Assembly (NCBI RefSeq): GCF_029867415.1
Contig: NW_026705578.1
Location: forward strand, 186,001-250,000
Direction of reading: 5' to 3'
Length of the DNA: 64,000 bases
DNA from: Vicia villosa
Lineage: Eukaryota; Streptophyta; Magnoliopsida; Fabales; Fabaceae
Positions 10,546-23,347 of this stretch are shown here, one piece after another; within the stretch, counting starts at the first letter, position 1, and each line of letters begins with the position of its first letter. The notes under the pieces were generated by a model that saw nothing but the letters and a program-made list of their open reading frames with translations, made no database searches and was not told the DNA's origin. The position numbers and the translations under genes are program-made.

Positions 10546-12254
10546 ATTAAATAGTATTATATTATTATTATTTTCATTATTATCGGTCGATAATTTTATT
10601 GTGACGATTAATTTATTATACCGGTAAAATATCGTTAGAATTACTAATTTAATTAAATTTGAGTTAGTGAGCTTGTTGGGCCTATTTTTACTATGTGAAG
10701 AATAATAATGTGGTTTTACCTTTAGGCCCAATGTTATACTAAGGATAGATTTTAGTGTTAGTAAGGGTTTAAGGGAAGTGTAGAGATATCATAAAATAGA
10801 AACTATTTTTGTGAAGAAGGAGGCTAGGTCTTGAAGAGGAGAACCAAGTTTAGAGAAATCCCAAACCAAGAGTCAAGATTGGTAGAGTTTTCTTCAATCC
10901 AAAGAGGTAAGGGTGGGGTTCTCTTCCTATAATGGGGCTTATGAAACCTTGTATGTTTGGGATTAGGGGTTTATGTTATTGCAATTGCTTGTGTTAATTG
11001 CTGTTAGAAAATTAGAAATCTATGAAATATTGTTTTCTCTTAATTGCTGTTATTGTTGTTTGAGTTGTCGTGTTGCTGTTGTTGTTTGGGCGACACCCAC
11101 TACAAGTGACGGTCAACACACTGTTTTTCTTGCAAACTCTGTTTGACTGTGTTATTTTATTTTGATAAGCATATGAATGAAGTCTTAGAAGAGCAACTAT
11201 CATTATTCCTCTTCTTCAATTTTTTTGAACGGATGATAATTGCAATCTCTTAGTATATGAATTTGGGCTGAATTTAGACTTGTGATAGTTTTTGTCATTT
11301 TGTTTCTACCGTACAAATATTATTGATTACAATAACAGTAAATGTGGTACTAATAGAAATTGTATTGTTCATGTAATGGTTAAATCTTAATGGATGTTAT
11401 CATAATTTATAGTTATATAATCAAAAACAGTAAGTGATAGGATTAATATAATATAAAACAACCCCGTTTGATCAAAATAGCCGAATTAAGCGGTATAATT
11501 AATTGTCTGGAATTTGATGAAAATTGACGTGGTAGCTAAGTTTAATTAGTACATTAACGTGGTGGTGTTATTTTGTCAAAATTTGAATATTAATCGGTCG
11601 ATTAAATTAATAGTTGAATTAATTTTAAATAAGCCTATTTAATTAGAAAATGCTTAGACTTAGATTAATTATTCGGTTTGTCGGTAAATAGCGGTATCTT
11701 GAGAATTTACCCGAACGAATCGAATAACCGGTAAAGAATAGAATTGTATCCGAATTAACCGGTAGAGTTGTGTTTTTTTAGTGACTTGGGAGTATAACCT
11801 GGAAATTCGTAAAGTTGTGCCGGAAATTAGATAACCGGTAGTGACGCAGGATAAACCCGATTAACTAGAGATTTTTAGGTGAATAATTTTGGTCAATTGA
11901 TAATGGATTAGCGAGTTAATTTAAAGACTAACCTTTGGAGGATTATAACACTAATTTGACTCGACTTAATGTGTCTATTTGTTGTAATGATTTCGTTAAT
12001 ATGTGAAGTTATATGTTTGTCGTGATGTGTCGAAACATGACGATGTTTGTGACGATTGGTAATACGTGATGTTGTATATATTCGTGATGATAATTTTGTG
12101 ACTAACTGAAGATGAAATATTATGGTGACGTGAATTACCTCGAATAAATGGTAATGTGATTGTGATATAGGCTTATGCCTCGTGACGATATGTGATTGTG
12201 ATGAGTATGTTGTGTTGTCTTGTTTGTCGAGTCACAGTCCATATGCATACTCTA

Positions 12255-12320
12255 TGACGGCCTGAAAACTATGGCAAACATGACCGCCTGAAAACTATGG
12301 CAAACATGACGGCCCAAATG
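12255..12320. repeat. 26-bp tandem repeat in the solo LTR
   Basis: Units beginning TGACGGCCTGAAAACTATGG start at 12255, 12281 and 12307. The third is partial. Confidence 0.85.
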
Positions 12321-13266
12321 GCAATTGGTGACGGGGGCTGAAACTCCGATTGGTACCACATGCATATACATGAGTCATGTCCCATGTGTCTTATGTGATT
12401 CATAGTTGTGACGTTTTGTGAATATATTGTGATTGTATTTGGTGACTTGTTAAATGATGGAAGTATGTGAAAATGAGAATTGATGATTTTATGAATAGTA
12501 TGATGATATCAATACCCGTGAGTGCAATTAACTGAATATGTCTGGGTGACTTATATGTGATGTTTTGTGACTAGATGTATGACTTATATGCGATGATGTT
12601 TTTGGATTAGAATTGTGATTTATACTTATGATGAATTGTGACTTGGCTTGCAAAGTAAATGAAGTCTATATATAATTGATTTGAATATGAAGTGTTGTGA
12701 CTTGTTGTGAGATGTACAGCATGTGAGATTTGTGAATTAGTGAAAGCATGAAGTGTATAGCAATATTAATACTTGCGATGTGATAACTATATATTCCTGG
12801 ATCCTAATATACAATTTATCATGCGCTCACTTATATGGTTTGATATCTCACCCTTTTCTCTTGTTCGCCGTTGCCTTTATATTGGTAACGTGTAGGTATT
12901 CAAGTATGAAGATTTAGTTGTCGTTAATCGAGTCGGTTGTCGCTCTGATATGTAGCACTCGGGGGGATAATTTATGATGTTTATGATTGTTGTTGCTTAT
13001 TGTTTTGTCTTAGCTGAATATGATGTTATTGAAATAAAGATTGAGAACTATGATTCCGCCATGTTCTAATCAAATAAGTTACTTTGTTTTGAAAAGTATT
13101 ATATGCAGAGTATTTGTTTAATTGATTACAGAAGTGCTATGTATCCGCTAAATGCGATTAAGTGATTTATTTTAAGTGAATATGTGACCCCTCATTTATT
13201 TGTTGATAAATTTTGAAACTCTGATTCTTGAATAATTGTCGGGTAGAAATGGGGTGTTACACGTTA

Positions 13267-13870
13267 TACAACAACACCATATATGTGTAATAACCACTAC
13301 TGATTCCTCTTTGAACTAGACTCAACACATCTCAATAATTCACCCGTTTACGGCCACTCACTATGAAACTCAACATTAATTAGTAAAATTATGTAAAATA
13401 ATTAAAAGTCCTCAATCAATATTAAACACAGCCAAACAGTGCTAATCGGTATCTAATAGTACTAAACATTTTCCGAAATAAAACTTTGTCAAAAAATCGA
13501 TTCGAAATGACTCACTTTGGACTGACATCTTCGCTAAGTGACATGTATCTTGTTGGGCGAGCTCTCTTTAAGTCCAGCCATCAATTGTTAAACGTGATTC
13601 AAAACTAGAAAAAGATCTCACACTGAACATCTTGCTAGGCGAGACCCCCCATTTTTCTAAGTGAAGAGTCACTGGGTGAGGTTCCATCCTCATTAAGCGA
13701 GAACGTACAGAACATCAAAACTATCAAAGCTCCGACTTCAACCCCAAATTACTCAAAATTCTACATATATAATTTATATTATGTTTATTACATCAATTAA
13801 TCACAGGTTGATCATTTAATTTATCAATTTATTGGACCATGATTAGTGTCTATGTCCAGGAAGGAACAAT
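13267..13870 (-). mobile_element. Old gypsy LTR, second part, with TCGCTAAG-type dyads
   Basis: Continuation of the LTR interrupted at 10418. It holds degenerate dyads TCGCTAAGTGA (13531), TTGGGCGAG (about 13553), TTGCTAGGCGAG (13632), TTCTAAGTGAAG (13655), TCACTGGGTGAG (13669) and TCATTAAGCGAG (13690). Close neighbours are 20-23 bp apart. No coding sequence is seen. Confidence 0.5.
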
Positions 13871-13899
13871 ATTCCCCAAGCCTAATGCGGTATAGTCGT

Positions 13900-16800
13900 G
13901 GTGTGACTTGGGGCCATCATCTCTTACATCTTCTCAAGGTTGAGAAAAATACAAGAAAAGGGGGTGGGAGTTGAATTGAGTAATTTTCAAAAACTTTTTT
14001 CTTAGAAAAACTATTCACTCAAATAATCCAGATATATATGATAGGAAAGAAGAATGACACTTTCAGTTTATACAAGTTCACCTTAAACAAAGACTAATTT
14101 TGTCCACCTGTCAAGATGATTTTTCCTTCAAAAAGGAGTTAATCCACTAATCTTGAAAGATTACTAACAAACATTTAAGAGTCTAGAAACACAATTCGTA
14201 CATACATTCTCACAATAATGGAATGGGTACTGCATTATTGTACTATTATCTTCTTGTGAATTTTTTTGATCCTTTCTTCTTAATGATGTAATTCCGATCT
14301 AAAGTAGTGAGAGTATAGAAGATATCACGTTAGATGAGAGATCAAAGAGTATTAGAGTCTTTAGATTCAGAACCTTGTCTTCAAAGCTGAAAGTAAAAGC
14401 TTATTTGAGAAACAAATCTTGATTTCTGAGCTGGAAGCAAAACCTTATTTGAGTTGGAAATCATGACTTTTGATATGGAAGAGTAGCTTATTTCAGAAAC
14501 ACATGGATATCCTTTTCTAGTGAAGATTCAACATTATTTAGAACTGCTGATGTTTCTTTCAGAAATGGATGCAATAGTTCTACTAAGGTGTGCCAGCGCT
14601 GATTCTGATGATCTTTCTAGATAACTATCCATAATCAAGTAAAATATTATATCTGCATATTTGAGAAACTATTAGTATACAAAATTGTTACATATAAAAT
14701 ATATGAATTGTTATCATCAAAAGTAGAGATTAAATGCAAAATCAAATATTGTTCTAACACCTTCTTGGTCTATATGCCTTTGACTCTTATTGGACTTCTA
14801 ATTTATCTGTTGAGATATGGACAAATCGTCGTTGATGCTTTGCCTTATGGAGTAGACTTATACAATTTTATTTAAAATGTAATTTCTATTATTTATTCTG
14901 GGTTTTTAAGGTGAATCTCTACATATAGATCTCAACAATATTTTGGGCTTTAGAAAATCTTCATTTAAGGAGAAATATAAGGAAAGTCTCCAGATGTTTT
15001 GAAGGCCAATTTGGAATATTTATTTGAACTTTGTTATTTTTCTTATGTAATTCTTAATCTTCCCCTGGGACTTATAGGTAGGGCACAAATGAACATCAAA
15101 TTCTCTATGCGGTGAGTGTAATCAATGGGATATGAAGAAATGCAGTGTACATGTTTTCATATGGAAAGTGTTAATCAATGATTGTCGCCTTAAGTATGAG
15201 GATCATTTATAAGTAAAAAATTTCTTTGGTCCATTTTGAACTTTCATTCTCTTAGCTTTTGGAGTTCAACATCCTTTTCAAGTCTTTCTACTTCATCCAT
15301 CTTTGCGGTGAATCTTTACCATTTCGTTTTCACTTATCTCTAGATGAATTGCTTTTAATTTTTTGTTCTTTCCCATGTTTTTATTATTGTAAGTTGATGA
15401 TTTTTTTCCCGTTTTGCAGGGAATATAATTCGCATGACTTTATTAAGGGGTCTTTCTAGAAAATTGAAATTTGTATGGTTTAGATATAAGATTTTGCTAG
15501 AAGCTCGACATTTGTAAGTTATAACCAAAATATTTTTCTGGGAACATAATGTATCTAGGTTTGGATAAACATAATGTATCTAGGTTTTCGATCTCATTAA
15601 TCTAGTCTGAGATCTTGTGGCTCTTTGAAGCTTTGGCTTTTTTAGGAAAACTTAAGGATTGGGCCATGGTTCTTCCCTGTCTAAATGCCTGGATTTATGG
15701 ATAATTTCGTTTATCTCAATTCTCCATGTATGATACCCACCTGAGTTTCATTTGTTATCTAGCTTAATGTTGATTCCATCTATAATCTTTCATCAAAATT
15801 GGAATCACATATGATCATTTTAATATTGTGTGTGATTTCCTTAAGATAAATTATCGTGTTTCCCTGTTTTGTGCCATATTACAAGTTACTTGGAAGTTTA
15901 CATGCAGTAGGACGGTTTAGTAATGTCTAATTGATATTTCTGGATATTTAAGCCATTACCTCCATTCATTGAAGGCTAACTTTTAACCAAACAATGAATA
16001 GTAGGTTAGAGTGGTTAGCTCACAACCAAAATATCTAATTTCCATGGAAGAATTATTTATCAAGAGAAAACACACTCTTTGAACTTAAGACATTCCCCTA
16101 ATACAAACAAAATATTTTAACTGATATAGCTCACAACCAAAATATCTAATTCCTATGGAAGAATTATTTATCAAGAGAAAACACACTCTTGGTAAATATA
16201 CAACATTTCCCCTCACCTAGAGCAAATATCCTCATCAGACTCAAGCACACTCTCGAAGCATTATGTTTAAAATATATGAGAAAAATAAGTTTTATAGAAA
16301 TGATGAGAGAAATAAAAAGTGATGACTTCTCATTTTTTGGATATTAAAAAATTTATACATGAAACTCTATATTAATAGAACAAGGAGTTGTATAATCTAT
16401 TCCATGTCATAATCGATTAGGGCAACCAATTATAAAACCTAAATAATCAATTTCTAAGGTTGCAAATAGAGGTTTTGATATATAGATGTTACAAGTCATT
16501 AGGATATTTTCCCAATCACTTTTAGAATCATATAAGCATGATTTAATCAAATAGGAAAAATATCGAGTCGATTACTCAATTACAGAATATCCTTCAACCA
16601 ATCAGACACTTTCTTAATAATCTAGTTATGTCTTAAAAATATTTTCTTGTGATTTAATTAAAATGTAAGAGGCTTATCAAGATTTTTTAGTGTCTGTGAT
16701 TTAGTGGTAATTTTTCCATAAATACCCTTGTGTCTTTACAAGACAATAGTCATTCAGATGGACACAACCATACGAGCTTTCATACTTCCTCTCTTTCACA

Positions 16801-17039
16801 CTTTAAAGCTTCAAGTCTTGGCATAATTATCTTTGAGTTTTCCCCCTCAGTTTTATTAAAATTGAAGGAATATGTTGTTTTATTTTTATAAGAAATAAAA
16901 CATAGCACCTATTGGCATAATACCTCGATCTTTTTCTAGTTTATGTGAAAGCTTATTCATAATATGTGTTATTTGTCGTAGTGTTAGTTAAGGCTTGCTA
17001 GAGGGTTCAATGGAAGTCCATATTGAAAGATTAAGCATC
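13900..17039. other. AT-rich region without recognisable genes
   Basis: Reading both strands I find no conserved protein motif, tRNA or rRNA. A tandem duplication of about 111 bp lies at 16017-16240: the AGCTCACAACCAAAATATCT block starts at 16017 and again at 16128. Confidence 0.55.
16017..16240. repeat. Tandem duplication, period about 111 bp
   Basis: AGCTCACAACCAAAATATCT through CAAGAGAAAACACACTCTT is repeated at 16017 and 16128 with a few differences. The following segment (ACATTCCCCTAATACAAACA-like) is also doubled but more diverged. Confidence 0.85.
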
Positions 17040-17720
17040 CCTCTTAATAGACTCAACGTCCGTCCAACACCCCCAAGTACAAAACACCTCGCCCTATGCC
17101 AAAGGACTCGTGTCTGAGGGATTGTATAGTGTTATATTTGCACATAACCTTTTCTAGGGCGACAACTTCGGACCACAATAGTAAAGGGCGACAACACAAG
17201 GCTTCCTGAAGGGAGGTAATGCGTCGCCCCTGTGTTTTCTTCTTCTTTGGAGAGAAGAAACGTGGAATAAGACAAGTCTTGAATAAAAGGAAAGTCATAG
17301 AAATTACCGACTCATGTTCCCCTTGGTAATATGTATTTAACAATCCACCTCTTGACTAGGTGGATAACGACATTTCCCAAGAATACCATAGGAATCCAGA
17401 ATTCCTACAAACATACTTCATCTCAAAAAGATAAGGGGACTCCCATTTCATATTCACTCAATACCACCTAAGACTACTTAGATATCAATTCGCTCCTAGT
17501 TACCCTAACATTGTCAATCTAACTGCACGCCTGCAACCTAGCAGTGCCAACCGCCAACAGGGTCTCTAACATCTCATGAGTTGGCCCATTAAATAGCATC
17601 AAAATACAGCATAAATGGCTATTCACCTTCGTGAGCTAACCCTCACCTCAAACGTTTAATATACCTGCTAGGACATCTGAATCTCCCCATCCTTACGGGG
17701 GGAACGCACACACACACCTA
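17040..17720. other. GC-richer segment of unknown origin
   Basis: This stretch is less AT-rich than its surroundings. It includes a 96-codon minus-strand ORF (17053-17343) with no domain I recognise, and ends with CATCCTTACGGGGGGAACG and a (CA)n run. It could be a decayed retroelement. Nothing in it supports a function. Confidence 0.35.
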
Positions 17721-17839
17721 TACTTTTTGGATATCACGAAAGTTTTAATGAATCATTTGGTCAACTTAAATATTAATCTTACATTATTTTAATCTTTAAA
17801 ATTGTTTCAAGAAAGATTTTCTGGAAAAAAGAAATGCAT

Positions 17840-17915
17840 CTCCACATCTAAATCAACTTCAAATCTTCAATGATATGTGGGACATCTCAATATTCACACT
17901 AGTTCATCGAAGCAA
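17840..17915. repeat. Stray fragment of the host block
   Basis: Contains CATCTCCACATC and GACATCTCAATATTCACAC followed by AGTTCATCG. These match in order the block at 8110-8190 and at 32030-32100, so part of the duplicated locus also exists here. Confidence 0.65.
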
Positions 17916-19550
17916 TTATTTACTCTTGGTTTTTGATAAACAATCACTAGTGCCAAAATTTTGTTGGGTTTTATATGTGTTAAGTTGAAGAACCTTGAAT
18001 TCTAAAACAATGAAAAATGAAGGACAATGAAAGATTCAAAAATAAAACAAAGCATAAAGAATGTAAACTTTACAATAAAAATAAAATGCTTAAAATTTAT
18101 GAAACACACATATACATTGTTAAAGTAACATTCTTTTCACTCTGTAACTTGGATACTTTGAGTTTTTTTAAGGAATTTAAAAGTTACAGACCCCTAAAAC
18201 TGAAAAAGAAACCTGTCTATATAGAGATCCTAAGAATAACTGTCAATAACGGTCAAGTAATCTATAAATGCCACGTCTCCGACTCATGCGTGTCTTCTCC
18301 CTGTGTCTTGGAAAAAGTGTTTGTCTAAGCAATCATACACAACATAATATTTTCTTAGTCATTTTTGAAGGCTAAGGGCTCATAGTACTCCTAATAGATG
18401 GAGTTCGACTAAGCTGCCAAACAACCTCCTCTTTCTACCTTTTCGACAAGCCTAGTTTTTAAGCTGGAATTAGCCTATTTTGTCAACATCCTCTTCCTTT
18501 TTTAATGACCCTTAGTATGTTAGATCCTTTAGGATCATAACCCTAAAAGTCTGGTCGAAAATCCAAGGTAACATCAATCAATTATACATCTATAAAAATT
18601 TAAGTACCTGAAAAAACCAAGTTTAACCTTACTTATGCAAGACTAATTTTGAAAAATTCAAATGCCAAATTTGTCTTTTTTAACCACTCCTCACACCATA
18701 TTGGTTTGGCAATTAATTATGCTGTTTTGTCATCACCATAAAATTTGTGATATTTTATATATATTTTACTAATTTGTTTTACTTATTCTTTAAATACTCC
18801 ACTAAACACTTCCACTAACCCTAAATTCAATTGTTCAACACAATCTCTCCATATTTACTGCACGTTCATGAATGCTTTAGGAAGGTTAACGAATGGTTCA
18901 AGAATTCCAAACGACACTTTTCAAATTCACACAACTTTCTATCTCCATTAAATTCCACCAGTTTTCCATAAACCCTAATATTCAAACCATTATTGGAATC
19001 CGGCGAATTTTGAAAGGAGCAAGATTACGCCATAACCTCACGAAACTCATCATAACCTGTAAACACAAGCCATGATATGCAGTAGAGCAACAAGCAACGC
19101 ACCTCAAACTGCAAAACTACAATACACAAAGCAACGACACAACCAAACAAGACCCAGTCACACACAAAATTTAAAGCAAAAGAAACATGCATAGAGTATG
19201 AAGGCAAGGAAGAAGAAGAATGAACGAAGCACGAGTAAAATCTTTATCTGGAGTTTGAGAAGTCTTTGTTTCTATTTATGCTTGCTGGCCTTTTTTGTAT
19301 GTTTGAGTTTTATTTTTCTTGCTAATATCATGTAATTGATCAATGTAACCTCATAAAATGTAATGAGATTGGGGTTGAGCGTTTCGATTGGGTTTTGGGT
19401 ATGATTTGTTTGTGTATTTGGTTGTTGCTTTGTTTTGTTTTGTTGTTCATGCGATAGCCATGGAAGAACCGAATTAAGAGGGAATGTGAGAAGATGAATG
19501 TTTGTTAGAGATAAGAGAGGTTGAGCATCGTATTTGGTTTGTAGAGATAA
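17916..19550. other. AT-rich region without recognisable genes
   Basis: ORFs of 60-103 codons occur (for example 18017-18328) but have low-complexity composition, no domain and no splice-compatible continuation. Nothing else is seen. Confidence 0.5.
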
Positions 19551-20891
19551 AATATTTCTACTAAAAATATATTTTAAAATTTTATTATATTAAATATAAA
19601 TTTTTATTTCTATGTTAAACTTTTAAAAAGTTTTTAATTTTATGAAAATGAAAAAGTTATTATCTAATTCCTAATATTACATATTCTATTTTTAAATAAG
19701 TTTGTATTTTGCATTTAAGTTTTTATTTGTTAACTTTATATTTTACATATAAGTTTGTATTTGTTATTTTCATGTAATAATATAACATAAGACCAGTACT
19801 AAAAAAATACGGGTGACTGTTTTAGTTGTTCTATATTAATAATATAGCATTTTTAAAACAATAAAAATGCAAATTACTATAACTATTAAACTTTAACTAT
19901 TAAACTTTAACTTTATTTCTATACTGATAACTACAATAATAATGGTCAAATTATTATTTAATATTTTAATTGATGTGGGAAAAGTAAAAAATTGATAAAT
20001 ATACTTTTATTAATATTTAAAAAAGTCAAATCATTCTTTAAAATTTTAATAAATTTGATTATAAAGATTAATCTTAAATCATTATTATTAAATTTATACT
20101 TATATAAAGGTGATTTTAAAATTTCTTATTTTTACAACACATTTAATAAAATTTATTTATTTATTATCACCAAAAATACTAATTAACTAAAAATACTAAT
20201 TACCTTTATTATGTATTTGATTTAAATTTAAATTTATTGATATTTATTGAGTCATCGTTTAATTTATTTATTCAAATTTATTTTATAATTTAGAATTAAG
20301 AAATCATTTTATAATAAATAAAAATAAATAATTGAATATTCAAATACTATATACTAAAAGCACATACTAAGGTAAAAATTAAAAAATAAACACATTATTG
20401 TGAAATGTCACTTTAAGAGTTCATCAAGTTTTTTTTTATATATTTTCTAAACGTTCATCAAGTTGTTTAATTTCTTAATTAAAATTATTATTTTTTTAAA
20501 CTTATAAAATTATATTTATTATATTATAATAATTTATGTAGAATCTTTTAAGCATTTGACGGAGGTTGTCATACATTTTAAGTTTGAGAAAATATTAACT
20601 CATTTGGATTCGACATGGGGTTGTTAACTCATCTAGATTCACGGGTAGATGTGAACGTATCTATTAGATACCAGTTGTAGACTGTTAATTTTAATAACCA
20701 TCTTTTAAATATTTCTTTTGTTACTGTTTAATATAATTTAAGTTAGAGAATTAATTGTACGGTTTATTATAAGTACGGATCAATGCTTAAAAAGAAAATA
20801 CATATTCTTAGCCTATATTCATAACTATGTGAATGTAAATTCAATTTTACAAATGATAGTTTGATAGACGTGTAATGTGAACATAGACAGG

Positions 20892-20922
20892 ACCCGTGCG
20901 GTAGCAAGGGTTTCTTACTAGT
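20892..20922 (+). mobile_element. Helitron 3' terminus
   Basis: Imperfect 8-bp hairpin ACCCGTGC (20892-20899), loop GGTA, GCAAGGGT (20904-20911), with one mismatch. After 6 nt comes the terminal CTAGT at 20918-20922, followed by AT. This is the standard Helitron 3' end (subterminal GC-rich hairpin, CTRRT, A/T insertion site). Very AT-rich DNA upstream (19550-20890) is probably the element body. TTTCTACTAAAAATAT near 19555 is a weak candidate 5' end. No helicase coding is seen, so it would be non-autonomous. Confidence 0.65.
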
Positions 20923-21859
20923 ATATCATTAAAATAAATTGAAAGATATTTTGAATAAAAAAAATGATTCTTTAGAGATTAGGGTTTGCTTTATGAAACA
21001 TTTCGACGATATGAATATCATTTAATATAAACAACACCTTACATTAATAAAACAAGAGCACAACTCAACAGAAACATCAACATACCAAATAGAAAACATC
21101 TACAATAACACACACAACAACATTCATCAACAATAACTTTAATATCATCTTAACCACAAGAAAAAAATAAACTCTATGTTAGATCAAGACAAGTGTTTCA
21201 CGTATATAATCAATAAGAAAAACATGAAAAACAAGACAAATATTATGAACAACAATGATTCATAACTCATAAAATGTTTCACGAAAGTAACTTTCATTGA
21301 AAAGATTCGTGGCAAATGAAGACAAATAAATGAGGTACTTGTTTCTTCTTGCAATGATTTGGGCCACCTTTCCTTGAATCATATTAGTTGGACAAGTTAT
21401 ATTTTAGTTTTGAGAGATTGAGTTAACGTGAGGAAAGTTAGGGTTTTCTTTAAGGGCAATCTGTTCAAAAGTGATATAAGTTAGCTTTTATAGATAACAT
21501 ATTTTACCACTCTTGATAAAATGAACAATGGTAAATTATCATGATGTTTCACCATGGTTGTTTATCAAGATATGGTGAGAGAAAGTTAACTTTTTATTTA
21601 AAATAAAAATTAGGGAACACACCTTTTTCGAACGAAAAAACATAAAATTGATGGTGTTGGGATTCGAAGTGTGTCACTCTTCATGTATATAATAACGGTT
21701 GGTACGTTGGACCGTCATTATATCTGATTTAAAAATGAAAAATAGATGGCCCCTAATGATCATATATTACTTTGGTTAGTTATTTGGCCGTGGTAAAAAA
21801 TTGTTATCTTAATTATTCGTCATATATAAACTCAACCACTCGCAATATCAAACATTATC
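20923..21859. other. AT-rich intergenic
   Basis: No gene seen. An imperfect inverted repeat (ACCACTCTTGATAAA / TTTATCAAGATATGGT) lies within about 21508-21575. Confidence 0.5.
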
Positions 21860-22510
21860 CCATTCTCAATCTTACAAGTTAGTCTACTACTGCCTCACTT
21901 ACTTGGAGGTTAAAATATTAACTTTGCAAATCCGCCAAACATTATGACATCGAAGATTCTTGCCACCTCTCAAAAGAATCCCTTCATTTGATCAATCTCA
22001 CGTTTAATGAATGAAACACTATCTAATTCAATTAGGCAAAAGTTTCCTTTTGTTTTATGAGAAATTATCATTAATTGTAAAAAAAGAAAAGTTTGATCTA
22101 GCTAATTTGACTCAATGGATTAACTTCATTTATATAACAAGTATAAATAGAAATCCATTATTATTGTCTAACTTCCATAGTGCTCCATCACTAGTTATAT
22201 AATACAGCAAATAAGAATAGTTACATTTTTCACTATTATAATAATGAATTTTTATATTTTTTATTTTAGAAAAAAAATAAAATTATTTGAATATTAAAAA
22301 TACAATGTGCGAGTATGACTCTTTTATGTAAAATAATCATTTCAGTAGCAACTAATTTCTTCTTTTTAAAAAATGGAAAACCATACACATGCAGTAATGA
22401 TATTGTAACTTTTCTATGTTAAATAAATTACATTACATAAACTATCATAGATTGAGGGATAATAATACTTCTTCTAGACATAAAGTCTAAAAATCTGCCT
22501 ATGTCATTTT
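21860..22510. repeat. Host block, copy 2 (gene-less)
   Basis: Matches copy 1 from about 5750 to 7095, without the 688-bp MITE. The match stops at about 22505, upstream of where the peptide gene would be. Copy 2 therefore gives the empty site for the MITE and shows that the block was duplicated independently of the gene. Confidence 0.85.
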
Positions 22511-22835
22511 CAGCTTTATAAAAATGAATTTTTCATTAAATTTTTTAAAATAGATTTTACAAAATCGTTTTTCTAAATATTACAAATTTTTTAGTTTTCA
22601 TTTTTACCGTAATGAAATAATAATTTTGACATTCTATAACATAAACATAGGTTATTGAATATTGAAGAGTCAAATCTAGTCAAAATCACAACTTTTTAAA
22701 AAAGTTATATTTCAAAAATGATTTTTCTGAAAATCTATTAGAAATAGCTTCAAAATTAAATGATTTCTTAAAATTTTGATATTCAATTTTTTTTTTTCAT
22801 AAATAAATGAAATACCTGAAATCATATTTTAAAAA

Positions 22836-23133
22836 CGGTTAAATATACAAAACTCCCATGTAATATAGACGAAATTCGCTTTTTCCCCCTGTAATTTTTT
22901 TTAAACACCCCCTTGGAATATAAAAATACTATATCATTTGCCCCCCTAAGTGTAAAGTTTACCCGTTATAATATATATTTTTTTATTTTCCCCTCTAGCT
23001 TTGGTGTTTAAATTGCACACTTAGGGGAGTAATCGAAACAAAAAAAAATTACAAGGGGGAAACTAAAAAAAAAATTACGAGAGGGTAAAGCGAATTTCGC
23101 CTATATTACAGAGGTGAGAAGTAGTATTAACCC
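22836..23133. mobile_element. MULE-type MITE with about 75-bp inverted termini
   Basis: The left end (CGGTTAAATATACAAAACTC...GACGAAATTCGCTTT) is inverted at the right end (AAAGCGAATTTCGCC...AGTATTAACCC) over about 75 bp with scattered mismatches. It is flanked by TTTTAAAAA (22827-22835) and TTTTAAGAA (23134-23142), a 9-bp duplication with one difference, as Mutator-like elements make. The 298-bp body is non-coding. Confidence 0.82.
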
Positions 23134-23269
23134 TTTTAAGAATAATTATTCAAATCAAATTTTCATTTGAAGCTTTTATAAAATGTTTCATTGTAAAATT
23201 TTTTTACACAAAATTATATAACACTATAAAAAATCATTTTAAAAAAAAAAGCCAAAACAAAGGTCCACA

Positions 23270-23347
23270 ATTATTTGAATATTAAAAATACAGTGTGCGA
23301 GTATGACTCTTTTGTGTAAAAAAATATTATTTTTTTTAATTCAGTAG
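23270..23347. repeat. Host block, copy 3, left flank of copia B
   Basis: TTATTTGAATATTAAAAATA onward repeats 22283-22330 and 6865-6900. It ends in AGTAG (23343-23347), the target duplication of copia B. The block resumes at 30995. Confidence 0.85.

Larger units (their letters stand above)
10418..13261 (+). mobile_element. Solo LTR, chromovirus (Tekay-like), 2,844 bp
   Basis: Starts TGTAACGCCCCG and ends GGGGTGTTACA. It is flanked by the perfect 5-bp target duplication CGTTA (10413-10417 and 13262-13266). No internal region, primer site or polypurine tract is present, so this is the product of LTR-LTR recombination. A leader with donor-like AG/GTAAGGGTGGGG lies at 10905-10918. It was inserted into an older LTR. 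Confidence 0.92.

Noticed and set aside
17053..17343. 96-codon ORF in a GC-richer patch
   Set aside because: No recognisable domain and no continuation. Kept only as an unexplained segment.
18017..18328. 103-codon ORF
   Set aside because: Lys/Asn-rich low-complexity translation of AT-rich DNA with no promoter, domain or duplicate.
13900..21859. tRNA, rRNA, organelle-derived or multi-exon host genes
   Set aside because: Looked for on both strands by eye. No tRNA box pairs, rRNA segments, plastid motifs or conserved protein blocks were recognised.
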